Shown here in pieces: positions 1-7,181 of a DNA stretch of 12,578 bases. Below the pieces are notes generated by a model that was given only the letters and a program-made list of their open reading frames with translations, did no database searches and was not told where the DNA came from. Source of the DNA: Firmicutes bacterium UBA2595. GTDB taxonomy: Bacteria > Bacillota > Thermincolia > Thermincolales > UBA2595. The DNA lies in the NCBI GenBank assembly GCA_002339745.1, contig DDKP01000076.1, positions 4,944 through 17,521 of the forward strand, written 5' to 3'. A program made the position numbers and the translations under genes. Each line of letters opens with the position of its first letter. Positions within the stretch are counted from its first letter, which is position 1.

Positions 1-50
1 AATGGGAGAGAAAAAGGACAACCCTTTAGACCGTCAAGGAGGAAGCACAG

Positions 51-1196
51 ATGATTTACCTGGATAATGCGGCTACGACTTGGCCTAAACCTGAAGAGAC
101 AATAAAAGCCATAGAGGACTGCATTAGAAATAATGGGGCCAATCCTGGCCGGGGTGGACATACAATGTCCCTTTCGGCCGGTAGAATTGTCTTTGAAACG
201 CGTGAGGCACTGGCCAGGCTTTTTAATGCAGGAGACCCGGCCCGTATAGTGTTCACCGGCAATGCCACCGAAGCCCTCAACCTGGCTCTGAAGGGAGTCC
301 TCAAACCAGGAGACCATGTAATAACTAGTTCAATGGAGCATAACGCAATTGCTAGGCCTCTTCATGTTTTAAAGAAGAAGGGTGTTGACGTTACGGAATT
401 ACCCTGTTCCTCCCAGGGGTTTCTTGACCCCGGTGATGTATCCAAAGCTGTTCGCAGGAACACCAGGGCTGTCGTGGTTCTCCACGCTTCCAACGTGACC
501 GGGACTATCATGCCGGTAAAAGAGATCGGTCAAATAACGAGGGAGAAAGGGATAATTTTTATTGTTGACGCTGCCCAGACAGCAGGCCTTTTAGATCTGG
601 ATGTTGAAAAAATGAATATTGACCTGCTGGCTTTTACCGGGCACAAGAGCCTGTATGGGCCCCAGGGCACCGGCGGGCTGTTTATCCGTGAAGGCATAGA
701 ACTTGAACCCCTGATAGAAGGGGGGACCGGCAGTAGATCAGAATCGCTGGAACAGCCGGAAGATATGCCTGACAGGTTTGAAAGCGGTACTCCCAATACT
801 CCGGGCATAGCCGGGCTGGGCGCCGGAATCAGATTCATCATTTCCAGGGGGATTGATCAGATCAGGAGCCATAAACACAGGCTTATGGCCAGATTCCTGG
901 ACGGATTAAAGCAGATGAAAAAAATAGAAATTTACGGTCCAGGAGACCCGGCCGTACAGGTGCCGGTGATTTCCATTAATGTCAAAGAGCAGGACTCTTC
1001 TGAGATTGCGTTTATCTTGGACAAGGTTTTTCACATCGCCTGCCGGAGCGGGCTCCACTGCGCCCCGATGGCCCACAAGACAATAGGTACCCTGGACAGA
1101 GGTGCAGTCAGGTTTAGTTTTTCGATCTTCAATACTGAAGAAGACGTGGACCGCACCCTGGATGCGCTTGAACGGACTGTGGCAGAACTGCCATAG
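51..1196 (+). CDS. Cysteine desulfurase, class V aminotransferase fold (SufS/CsdA-like)
   Basis: This is a PLP enzyme that takes sulfur from L-cysteine, giving alanine and an enzyme-bound persulfide. The 381 residues are full length. Visible motifs are the N-terminal YLDNAATTWPKP, the PLP-contacting H97 (SMEHNA), D173 and Q176 (VDAAQ), the Schiff-base lysine K199 in FTGHKSLYGPQGTGG, and the persulfide cysteine C337 in RSGLHCAPMAHKTIG. The conserved C-terminal cysteine in RSGxHCAP and the overall length fit the cysteine desulfurase subfamily common in Clostridia, rather than housekeeping NifS/IscS. The start is ATG with GGAGG eight bases upstream. The 50 bases before it may hold the end of an upstream gene: one frame stops in an ATGA overlap at 52-54, but this is too short to identify. 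The gene converges on larB with an 87-base gap in which I see no convincing terminator. Sulfur supply to the neighbouring LarE is an inference from position only. The family is firm; the physiological acceptor is unknown. Confidence 0.93.
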   Translation: MIYLDNAATTWPKPEETIKAIEDCIRNNGANPGRGGHTMSLSAGRIVFETREALARLFNAGDPARIVFTGNATEALNLALKGVLKPGDHVITSSMEHNAIARPLHVLKKKGVDVTELPCSSQGFLDPGDVSKAVRRNTRAVVVLHASNVTGTIMPVKEIGQITREKGIIFIVDAAQTAGLLDLDVEKMNIDLLAFTGHKSLYGPQGTGGLFIREGIELEPLIEGGTGSRSESLEQPEDMPDRFESGTPNTPGIAGLGAGIRFIISRGIDQIRSHKHRLMARFLDGLKQMKKIEIYGPGDPAVQVPVISINVKEQDSSEIAFILDKVFHIACRSGLHCAPMAHKTIGTLDRGAVRFSFSIFNTEEDVDRTLDALERTVAELP

Positions 1197-1283
1197 AAAC
1201 AATGATACCCCCAAATCTATCAGAGCGCCAAGGAACACATCACCACTGATGCCTGCAAAACAATCGAGGTGGAAGAACTTTCA

Positions 1284-2034
<751 letters not shown>

Positions 2035-2042
<8 letters not shown>

Positions 2043-2859
2043 TTAGCGTCTCCTTTGACAAAACCTCATTCATGCTTCCACTGCGAAAACCTGCCAGGTC
2101 CAGGGTGATGTAATTGAAACCCAACTCCTTTAACACTGCAGTAATCTCATGCCGCAAAAGGGGGGAAGCCGCTTTTTCAATCTGTCCCGCAGAAACCTCT
2201 ATGCGGGCAATGTCTCCATGATGGCGTACACGTAGTTCTTCAAAACCAAGAGAGCGAAGAATCCGTTCGGCTTCTTCCACCTGCCGCAGTTTTACTGTGG
2301 TAATGACCTGCCCATAAGGAAATCTTGAAGAAAGGCAGGGCATGCTGGGTTTATTCCAGTTGGGAAGGCCTTGTTCCCTTGCCGCTGCCCTGATTTCTTC
2401 CTTGGTCAAGCCCGCTTCCTGAAGAGGACTCCTGATGCCCAATTCCCGTCCGGCCTTCATGCCCGGTCTGAAATCTCCGAGATCATCGGCATTGGCTCCA
2501 TCCGCCACCCAGTCCAAACGGTTGATTTTTGCCAGGACCAGCAGTTTCCCGAAAAGTTCTCTTTTACAGTAATAACACCTTTCAGGAGGATTATTGACGA
2601 AATTTTGATCTTTAAGTTCCTCGGTAAATATAGACACCTGCCTGGCGTCCAGCGACCGGGCCAATTCCTGCGCGTATTCTAGTTCCTCTTGGGGGTAGGT
2701 TTCCGAGGAAGCAGTTACGGCCAGTACTTTGTCCCTTCCCAGGGTTTTAATGGCCGTGTTCAGTAGAAAGGTGCTGTCTATCCCACCAGAGAAGGCTATC
2801 AGCACAGAACCCATATCCGAAAGGATTTTCCGGAGTGTCTCAAACTTGGTCAACAACAT
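2035..2859 (-). CDS. larE: LarE, ATP-dependent sulfur transferase (three-cysteine type)
   Basis: LarE adenylylates the carboxylates of the LarB product and replaces them with thiocarboxylates in Ni-pincer cofactor synthesis. The N-terminal PP-loop ATPase motif is visible as AFSGGIDSTFL (about residues 22-32). I place the start at the ATG at 2859 (274 aa) because GGAGGT lies about ten bases upstream. An in-frame ATG at 2883 would be only about a dozen bases from the predicted transcription start and has no ribosome binding site. With this start the conserved cysteines are C95 and C98 (ERCYYCKREL) and C175 (KPSMPCLSSRFPYG). C175 lines up with the sacrificial cysteine 176 of the Lactobacillus enzyme. 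The extra CxxC pair is the pattern of LarE proteins that hold a [4Fe-4S] cluster through three cysteines and transfer sulfur catalytically, as in Thermotoga. That cluster is inferred, not shown. The gene is first in the larE-larB operon, behind a strong promoter. Confidence 0.95.
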
Positions 2860-2900
2860 CAATTTCTGACCTCCAGAATACATGCTATTAATGTGGTTAC

Positions 2901-2929
2901 ATTTTAATATAGGGTTAAAACGTTGTCAA
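2901..2929 (-). promoter_or_regulatory. Near-consensus sigma-A promoter for larE-larB
   Basis: Read on the minus strand there is a perfect -35 box TTGACA (2929-2924), a 17-base spacer and a -10 box TAAAAT (2906-2901), which is five of six consensus bases. The predicted transcription start is near 2894. That leaves about 35 bases of leader before the larE ATG at 2859 and argues against the upstream ATG at 2883. AT-rich sequence lies just beyond the -35 box and could act as an UP element. Confidence 0.75.
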
Positions 2930-2950
2930 CTTCGCGAAAATTAAAGCTGG

Positions 2951-2972
2951 ACGGAAAAATAACGGAAAAATA
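2951..2972. repeat. Perfect tandem 11-bp repeat between divergent larE and DUF4446 genes
   Basis: ACGGAAAAATA occurs twice head to tail (2951-2961 and 2962-2972) without a mismatch. The unit length is about one helical turn, so the two A5 tracts face the same side of the helix. The pair lies roughly 20 bp upstream of the larE -35 box and about 80 bp before the DUF4446 start. It could be a regulator site, a curved upstream element or chance in AT-rich DNA. Function is unknown. Confidence 0.45.
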
Positions 2973-3053
2973 TTTGTTGAAACTGAGAGGATTTTGCCCC
3001 GATTTGTGGAAATCAAAAAGACCAAAAGATTTATAGGGGGCTGTGGCCGGAAG

Positions 3054-3563
3054 ATGGACAGTATAATAACTCTTGTTAAAACGAACAACCATGTTCTTTC
3101 CCTGACTGCATTAATAATGTCTGTAATTACTCTGTTTATACTCATGCTAAACTTCTGGCGAACGGGCAGATTAATTAAGAGATACCAAAAACTGATGCAG
3201 GGTGTAGAAGGCAGGAACCTTGAACAAATGCTCAATGCTCATATGGAGTCGGTCAACAGGTTCTTTGCCAAAACGGAGGAAGTTGAGAGCGAATATAAAG
3301 CTATAAGGAAGATGGCCGAAAATTCTATTCAGAATGTAGGCGTAGTGCGTTTTAATGCCTTTGACGACACCGGCAGCGACCTCAGTTTTGCGGTTGCATT
3401 ATTAGATTATTACGGAGACGGGGCAGTTATCAGCAGCATTTATGGACGCAGCGAAAGCAGGACGTACGCAAAACCCGTAAACAGGGGCGAATCAGTTTAC
3501 CACCTTTCGGCGGAGGAAGAAGAAGCCATCAGGAAGGCCCTGAGGAGAACTGTGATTAATTGA
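3054..3563 (+). CDS. DUF4446 family membrane-anchored protein
   Basis: This is a protein of unknown function in a Firmicutes family often found near the chromosome-partitioning genes. The chosen ATG gives 169 residues. One membrane segment lies at about residues 14-34 (LSLTALIMSVITLFILMLNF). A charged, probably coiled helical stretch follows (about 38-90), then the family signature domain from about residue 95, with VGVVRFNAFDDTGSDLSFAV, ALLDYYGDGAVISSIYGR, YAKPVNRGES and YHLSAEEEEAI. An in-frame TTG at 2994 would add 20 residues, MPRFVEIKKTKRF and onward. I prefer 3054 because family members begin just before the membrane helix, although its ribosome binding site (AGGGGG, about 13 bases upstream) is distant. 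The gene leads a plus-strand cluster with the YkuS-like and phosphoribosyltransferase genes, 66 bases ahead of the former. No clear promoter was found. Confidence 0.85.
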   Translation: MDSIITLVKTNNHVLSLTALIMSVITLFILMLNFWRTGRLIKRYQKLMQGVEGRNLEQMLNAHMESVNRFFAKTEEVESEYKAIRKMAENSIQNVGVVRFNAFDDTGSDLSFAVALLDYYGDGAVISSIYGRSESRTYAKPVNRGESVYHLSAEEEEAIRKALRRTVIN

Positions 3564-3629
3564 AAAGCCAGGAATATTACACCATCCTCCTGCGAAAAAT
3601 AAAAAAAAACTGAGACAGGGGGATTTTAA

Positions 3630-3917
3630 GTGCCGCTGAAAGTTGCTGTTCAAAACGGACTGGAAGAAATAGCCGCTAATCTCAACCAGCATGGTTATGA
3701 AGTGGTGGGCATGGAGGATAACACCGGACCGGTCGATGTGATAGTTTACTCCGGTGTTTCCAATGACTTCACGGGCTTCGATACGGTTGATTACTACGGT
3801 GACGGAACAACCATGGGGGTAAACAGCCCATCGGGGATTATGCTTGTTAATGCCCACAGCCACTCGCCGGAACAGGTGGTATCCATTATTAACAGCCGTT
3901 TCTGGGCGGAGGGATAA
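3630..3917 (+). CDS. ykuS: YkuS-like small protein (UPF0180 family)
   Basis: This is a 95-residue cytoplasmic protein of unknown function. It resembles the UPF0180/YkuS family: an N-terminal strand-helix (KVAVQNGLEEIAANLNQHGYEVV), then a strand of the type VDVIVYSG, and a closing segment LVNAHSHSPEQVVSII that matches the family's INA.G.SPEEVV ending. It is longer than typical members (about 80 aa) through an insertion near residues 45-65 containing TGFDTVDYYGDGTTMGVN. The start is GTG with CAGGGGGA about eight bases upstream. The stop lies 2 bases before the phosphoribosyltransferase start, so the two are almost certainly co-translated. Family assignment is moderate, and no function is claimed. 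Confidence 0.75.
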   Translation: MPLKVAVQNGLEEIAANLNQHGYEVVGMEDNTGPVDVIVYSGVSNDFTGFDTVDYYGDGTTMGVNSPSGIMLVNAHSHSPEQVVSIINSRFWAEG

Positions 3918-3919
3918 AC

Positions 3920-4555
3920 GTGTTTTTTCTTAACCGGAAAGATGCCGGAGAAAAGCTCAGCCGGGCTCTAATGAAATATAAGTCCGCAAACCCGGTGGTC
4001 CTGGGAATTCCCAGGGGTGGTGTTGTGGTTGCAGCAGAAGTAGCCAAGGGTCTGGGCGCTCCGCTGGATGTCATTATTCCGAGGAAAATTGGAGCTCCTC
4101 ATAACCCTGAAGTGGCAATTGGGGCCGTCAGCCAGGACGGAACAGTGATAAAGGATGAAGCAATGATGCATCTTCTGGGTGTTTCCGACAGCCAGATTCA
4201 AGCCTTGGCGGAGCGTGTTTCCGGGGAGATTGCCAGAAGGGTAAATACTTACAGGAGCGGCCGGGCGGGTCTGGACCTCACAGAGAAAACAGTCATAGTG
4301 GTTGACGACGGCATTGCAACCGGCTTTACGGTTCAGGCAGCTCTAAAATCGGTCAGAAACAGAAATCCCCGCCGGCTGATACTGGCGGTACCGGTGGCGC
4401 CTGCAGATACGCTGGAGATGTTACGGAAGCAGGTTGACGAGCTGGTCTGCCTTCATTCCCCAGAGTTATTTTATGCGGTCGGCCAGTTTTACCTGGATTT
4501 TGATCAGACTTCAGACCAGGAAGTGATAGATCTGTTGGCGAAGCATGGAAAGTAG
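3920..4555 (+). CDS. Predicted phosphoribosyltransferase (COG1926 type)
   Basis: This is a type I phosphoribosyltransferase-fold protein of 211 residues, expected to bind PRPP; the base or other acceptor is unknown. The PRPP-binding loop is clear at about residues 124-137 (VIVVDDGIATGFT), with the two acidic residues D129 and D130 followed by the small-residue loop. The N-terminal half carries VVLGIPRGGVVVAAEVA (about 26-42) and PRKIGAPHNPEVAIGAV (about 54-70), both typical of this COG1926 subgroup, which lacks a recognisable purine or pyrimidine specificity hood. The start is GTG with GGAGGG about seven bases upstream. It is the last gene of a three-gene cluster with DUF4446 and YkuS-like genes, and a hairpin follows directly after its stop. 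The protein is cytoplasmic. The fold is secure, the substrate is not. Confidence 0.88.
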   Translation: MFFLNRKDAGEKLSRALMKYKSANPVVLGIPRGGVVVAAEVAKGLGAPLDVIIPRKIGAPHNPEVAIGAVSQDGTVIKDEAMMHLLGVSDSQIQALAERVSGEIARRVNTYRSGRAGLDLTEKTVIVVDDGIATGFTVQAALKSVRNRNPRRLILAVPVAPADTLEMLRKQVDELVCLHSPELFYAVGQFYLDFDQTSDQEVIDLLAKHGK

Positions 4556-4556
4556 A

Positions 4557-4588
4557 CGGGGTTGTCTCGAAAATAAGAGGCAGCCCCG
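4557..4588 (+). terminator. Hairpin after the phosphoribosyltransferase, possible bidirectional terminator
   Basis: A stem of 12 pairs, including two G-T wobbles, forms between 4557-4568 and 4577-4588 around an 8-base loop (GAAAATAA). It begins two bases after the stop of the plus-strand gene. The T-run that follows is weak (GCTTATCTTT), so classical intrinsic termination is uncertain. It lies between converging transcripts and could serve both strands. Confidence 0.5.
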
Positions 4589-4599
4589 CTTATCTTTCC

Positions 4600-4622
4600 A
4601 CCCTGCTCGCTTCGCTCAGGGT
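4600..4622. repeat. Short palindrome, REP-like
   Basis: ACCCTG at 4600-4605 and CAGGGT at 4617-4622 are exact inverted repeats around CTCGCTTCGCT, whose GCTTCGC core is close to self-complementary. It lies between convergent genes. Such palindromes are commonly dispersed between genes, but a single copy in this window cannot establish a family. Confidence 0.3.
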
Positions 4623-4640
4623 CCTGCTAACTACTATTTC

Positions 4641-4841
4641 TTACTCTTTTTTATTCTCTTCAAAACTTCCGGTATGGCCGACGGTGGTTTTATTTGTCTC
4701 GTCCAGCACTGCCAGCGCCTCGTCAAGGCTGTCCACGTAATCCGAAAAAAAAGCTTTTTGCTGAGCCCTGGAGAAAACAGGTGCTTCCCCGGCTGTTTTT
4801 ATTTTTGAGGAAAGCCCGGAGTCCTCCATCTTATCGTCCAA
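4641..4841 (-). CDS. Small acidic protein of unknown function
   Basis: This is a 66-residue, highly charged protein without membrane segments or cysteines: MDDKMEDSGLSSKIK at the start, a central helix-like stretch FFSDYVDSLDEALAVLDETN (31-50), and a polar tail ending EENKKE. I do not recognise a family. It is likely a real gene because a strong ribosome binding site, AAAGGAGG, lies eight bases before the TTG start. The upstream 131-residue gene ends inside that site, 13 bases away, so the pair is probably translationally coupled. An in-frame ATG four codons in is a less likely start. Downstream are the palindrome and hairpin at 4622-4557. The small size and lack of recognised homology leave some doubt. 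Confidence 0.6.
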   Translation of the reverse strand: MDDKMEDSGLSSKIKTAGEAPVFSRAQQKAFFSDYVDSLDEALAVLDETNKTTVGHTGSFEENKKE

Positions 4842-4854
4842 GGTAAAACCTCCT

Positions 4855-5250
4855 TTAAAAATAGGCGCCTTTATCCTTCAGAATAGATTCTGCGGTATCA
4901 ATTTTATCTTCTTCGGCCACCACTGTCACCAAAAATGCCTTACCCCCCGCATCAACGTACCCTATAGGGGTATAGCCTTCTACCGATGGGTCGGCCCCAA
5001 GGAGGACGCGGCTGTCGTTGTCAACAAAGCGGTCTCTATCCGTGGAATAGAGAGTCAATCCGGTCAGGGTTTCCGCCTGTCCGGCGATAGGATTATTATA
5101 ATGGTTATCAAATGTCACGCCATACCTGCTGACCCTGTCAACCTGGACCTCCGAGTAACCTGCTTCCTTCAAGGTTCTTACAGCCTCCTGTGCAGCGGTG
5201 CTGCTGGGAAAGTAGGCAAGAATTGACCGCTCGCCCGGAGAAAGTTGCAT
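4855..5250 (-). CDS. Conserved-looking small protein, YflT/GSP17M-like N-terminus
   Basis: This is a 131-residue soluble protein. The start is the ATG at 5250, with GGGGAGG seven bases upstream; the reading frame extends upstream but without a better site. The N-terminal ILAYFPSSTAAQEAVRTLKEAGYSE (about 10-34) has the strand-helix pattern of the general stress protein 17M/YflT type. The C-terminal AFLVTVVAEEDKIDTAESI plus LKDKGAYF has the matching strand-helix-GA ending, which suggests a ferredoxin-like alpha-beta fold with an insertion between. No catalytic motif is visible. It lies 79 bases downstream of yyaC on the same strand and is directly followed by the 66-residue gene. A stress or sporulation role is a guess from resemblance and position. 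Confidence 0.7.
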   Translation of the reverse strand: MQLSPGERSILAYFPSSTAAQEAVRTLKEAGYSEVQVDRVSRYGVTFDNHYNNPIAGQAETLTGLTLYSTDRDRFVDNDSRVLLGADPSVEGYTPIGYVDAGGKAFLVTVVAEEDKIDTAESILKDKGAYF

Positions 5251-5329
5251 AATCCAGCCTCCCCTGTGAAAAGTTGACTTGCTCGTGGTTAGTTTGCGCA
5301 GGAGGAACAAAAAATAAGCGGCCGGTCGT

Positions 5330-5959
5330 TTAAGACCTGCCTAGCGCACTGTTTACATATTCATCAAAATCCGGCATAGGCCAACCCGACATTTGTTTCG
5401 ATGCCTGGTGTATTGCCTCGCTGATTATTCTGGCCATTTTCATGACGGTATTCAGCCGTGTATTCTGCAGAACAAAATACTCCATAAACCCCCCTACATT
5501 GACAACTCCGGTAATATGCAGGTTGCCGACAGGCGGAAGCAGTTTATTGACCCCTGCTCCTGGTTTTAATGCTCCTTCCGCAATATTTATGCAACCCACA
5601 TTATTGACATTGCCGAGGCAGGCGTCAACCGCTATCACGAAAGGGTCAGGCATTTTTTCAATTATCTTGAGATACTCAGCAAGGTTAGTGGCGTGAACGG
5701 GGTTCTCCAGAGTCCCGAGGACTTTAAAGCATTTGTGGTTCAGCTCCAGCAACCTGCTGCCAACAATCGGCCCCAGGCTATCCCCCGTTGACCTGTCTGT
5801 TCCAATACATATTATTAACCGTGGCCGGTCAGAGGTCAGGCCCAGGCTGAATAGCTTTTCTGAAAAAGCTTCGGTTAGTTTGGCCACGGCGTCGCTGTCT
5901 TCGATATGTATTTTGACAGGAGTTGAAATTTTGCTTCGAATACCGGCTAATAGGGACAT
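5330..5959 (-). CDS. yyaC: Sporulation protein YyaC
   Basis: This is a 209-residue member of the YyaC family (DUF1256), whose fold belongs to the same superfamily as the spore protease GPR and hydrogenase-maturation protease HybD. Its exact role in sporulation is not settled. Family motifs are clear: RLIICIGTDRSTGDSLGPIVG (about 47-67), VLGTLENPVHATNL (80-93), VIAVDACLG (108-116), and the glycine-rich KPGAGVNKLLPPVGNLHITG with VNVGGFMEYFVLQNTR. D59 and D112 sit where metal- or catalysis-related acidic residues lie in the superfamily, but I have not proved a catalytic site. The start at ATG 5959 has GGGAGGT five bases upstream; the frame continues upstream for 106 codons without family similarity, so it was not used. 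It is divergent from the hydrogenase-like operon, 160 bp apart, and has a possible forespore promoter. Confidence 0.92.
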   Translation of the reverse strand: MSLLAGIRSKISTPVKIHIEDSDAVAKLTEAFSEKLFSLGLTSDRPRLIICIGTDRSTGDSLGPIVGSRLLELNHKCFKVLGTLENPVHATNLAEYLKIIEKMPDPFVIAVDACLGNVNNVGCINIAEGALKPGAGVNKLLPPVGNLHITGVVNVGGFMEYFVLQNTRLNTVMKMARIISEAIHQASKQMSGWPMPDFDEYVNSALGRS

Positions 5960-5993
5960 TTTGGACCTCCCGGAATGTAATACTCCGAGATAT

Positions 5994-6021
5994 TTATATG
6001 TAATTGAAAATAAAAATATAC
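5994..6021 (-). promoter_or_regulatory. Possible sigma-F/sigma-G type promoter of yyaC
   Basis: On the minus strand, GTATA (6021-6017) is followed after 16 bases by CATATAA (6000-5994). This resembles forespore sigma-factor promoters, which have a GYATA-like -35 and a CATA-type -10, though the -10 is imperfect. The predicted start near 5987 leaves about 28 bases before the yyaC ATG. The surrounding DNA is very AT-rich, so a chance match is possible. Confidence 0.4.
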
Positions 6022-6085
6022 TTGTCCCATGAAAAAGGAGTTTTGGAGATAATTGTCGAAATCGTAGTTTAAATCTTGCCAACAG

Positions 6086-6111
6086 CCGGTAATTTATTGT
6101 TAATAAACCGG
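6086..6111 (+). promoter_or_regulatory. Leader hairpin abutting the ribosome binding site of the hydrogenase-like operon
   Basis: CCGGT (6086-6090) pairs with ACCGG (6107-6111), and TTATT (6094-6098) pairs with AATAA (6102-6106) across a GTT loop, leaving a 3-base bulge (AAT). The last two stem bases are the first G residues of the GGAGGAG ribosome binding site of the small-subunit gene, so the structure could modulate translation. The same DNA could instead be a protein-binding palindrome. No convincing sigma-A promoter was found in the 160 bp upstream. Confidence 0.4.
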
Positions 6112-6119
6112 AGGAGAAC

Positions 6120-7181
6120 ATGAAACCAATAAGTCGCCGAAAGTTTCTGAAATTATGCTCTGCTTCTGCTCTTGCCATGGGTTTGTCCCAGTCATGGGCG
6201 CTTACGGTGGTCGAGGCCTTCAGGAAAGCGGCAGCAGGAGACCCACCGATTCTGTGGATCCAGGGGTCAGCGTGCAACGGGTGTTCCGGTTCATTGCTGA
6301 ATACGGCCCATCCCGGAATAAGGGAACTGCTGACGGAGATAATAAACCTTTCTTTTCATCCCGGCTTTTCTTGCGAAGCCGGGAACCTTTTAACCGGACA
6401 CCTGACCAGAACAGCTGCGGACCACAGAGGCAAGTTTATCCTCGTAGTCGAAGGGGCCATTCCCCGGGCCGATGACGGTATGTTCAATCTGGCAGGCGAA
6501 GATTCTTCCGGGCGGCCGGTTGCACTTATCAGCCTGCTTAAGGATTTAAGCGAAAAAGCCCGAACGGTTATAGCTGTCGGTTCCTGCGCGACATTTGGAG
6601 GGGTGGCGGCAGCCAGGCCAAATCCTGCAGACTGTGCGGGTTTAGAGACAATTATCGGGGTAAGCAAAGTGTTGAATGTTTCAGGGTGTCCCCCTCACCC
6701 TGACTGGATAGTTGGAACCCTGGCCCATCTATTGCTTTTTGGTCAGCCACCAATAGATGATTTCGGCAGGCCGAAATTATTTTACCGCGGCTTAATCCAC
6801 GACAACTGCCCAAGGCGCCAGTATTTCGACAACAGTATTTTTGCCCGGCGCTTCGGGGACGAAGGCTGCCTGCTGGAACTGGGATGTAAAGGCCCTTTGA
6901 CCAATGGGGATTGTCCAACCAGGCTGTGGAATGAGGCTTCTTCGTGGTGCGTCGGCGCCAACGCGCCTTGTATAGGGTGTACAGACCCCAGTTTTCCCGA
7001 CCTGACCATGCCTTTTTTTAAGAGGATGCCTGAGATAAAGGGCCCCGGAATAACGGCCACTGCCGATGCTATCGGCATTGGATTGGGAGCAGCTACTGCG
7101 GTGGGTTTAACGGCGCACCTGGCAGGTAACTATCTGGCTGGTAGAATCGGTAAGAAAAAGGGCCAGGAGGATGATATATAA
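6120..7181 (+). CDS. [NiFe]-hydrogenase-type small subunit, Tat-exported, three Fe-S clusters
   Basis: This is the electron-transfer subunit of a membrane-bound group 1-type [NiFe] hydrogenase family complex, 353 residues. A twin-arginine signal (SRRKFLKL, R6-R7, then a hydrophobic stretch to about residue 27) directs the folded complex outside the membrane. Proximal cluster ligands are C52, C55, C156 and C190. Distal cluster ligands are H227, C230, C250 and C256. Medial ligands are C265, C284 and C287. C277 sits seven residues before the PCIGC motif, where standard enzymes have the proline of WPV, so a [4Fe-4S] medial cluster is predicted instead of [3Fe-4S]. The usual glutamate after the first CxxC (CTGCSE) is G57 here (CNGCSG). 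The C-terminus (about 311-341) is a weakly hydrophobic anchor followed by GKKKG. The ATG start has GGAGGAG upstream. The stop codon overlaps the next gene's ATG by one base. The fold and clusters are firm; hydrogenase activity is doubtful because of the partner. Confidence 0.95.
   Translation: MKPISRRKFLKLCSASALAMGLSQSWALTVVEAFRKAAAGDPPILWIQGSACNGCSGSLLNTAHPGIRELLTEIINLSFHPGFSCEAGNLLTGHLTRTAADHRGKFILVVEGAIPRADDGMFNLAGEDSSGRPVALISLLKDLSEKARTVIAVGSCATFGGVAAARPNPADCAGLETIIGVSKVLNVSGCPPHPDWIVGTLAHLLLFGQPPIDDFGRPKLFYRGLIHDNCPRRQYFDNSIFARRFGDEGCLLELGCKGPLTNGDCPTRLWNEASSWCVGANAPCIGCTDPSFPDLTMPFFKRMPEIKGPGITATADAIGIGLGAATAVGLTAHLAGNYLAGRIGKKKGQEDDI

Noticed and set aside
1197..1283. A terminator between the convergent cysteine desulfurase and larB genes
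   Set aside because: No stem-loop with a T-run could be found on either strand in these 87 bases.
5311..5332. An intrinsic terminator after yyaC on the minus strand (CGGCCG followed by six Ts)
   Set aside because: CGGCCG is a palindrome without a loop and the flanks pair poorly, so no stable hairpin is supported.
5330..5959. YyaC as a dedicated maturation protease for the neighbouring hydrogenase-like operon, since its fold is related to HybD
   Set aside because: The sequence fits the YyaC sporulation family well, it is divergently transcribed with a different-looking promoter, and the large subunit lacks the C-terminal peptide such a protease would remove. Proximity is probably coincidence.
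6094..6111. A Rex or FNR/CRP-type operator upstream of the small-subunit gene (TTGTTAA half-site)
   Set aside because: Only one half-site is recognisable; the second half does not match, and the inverted repeat is better described as a bulged hairpin.
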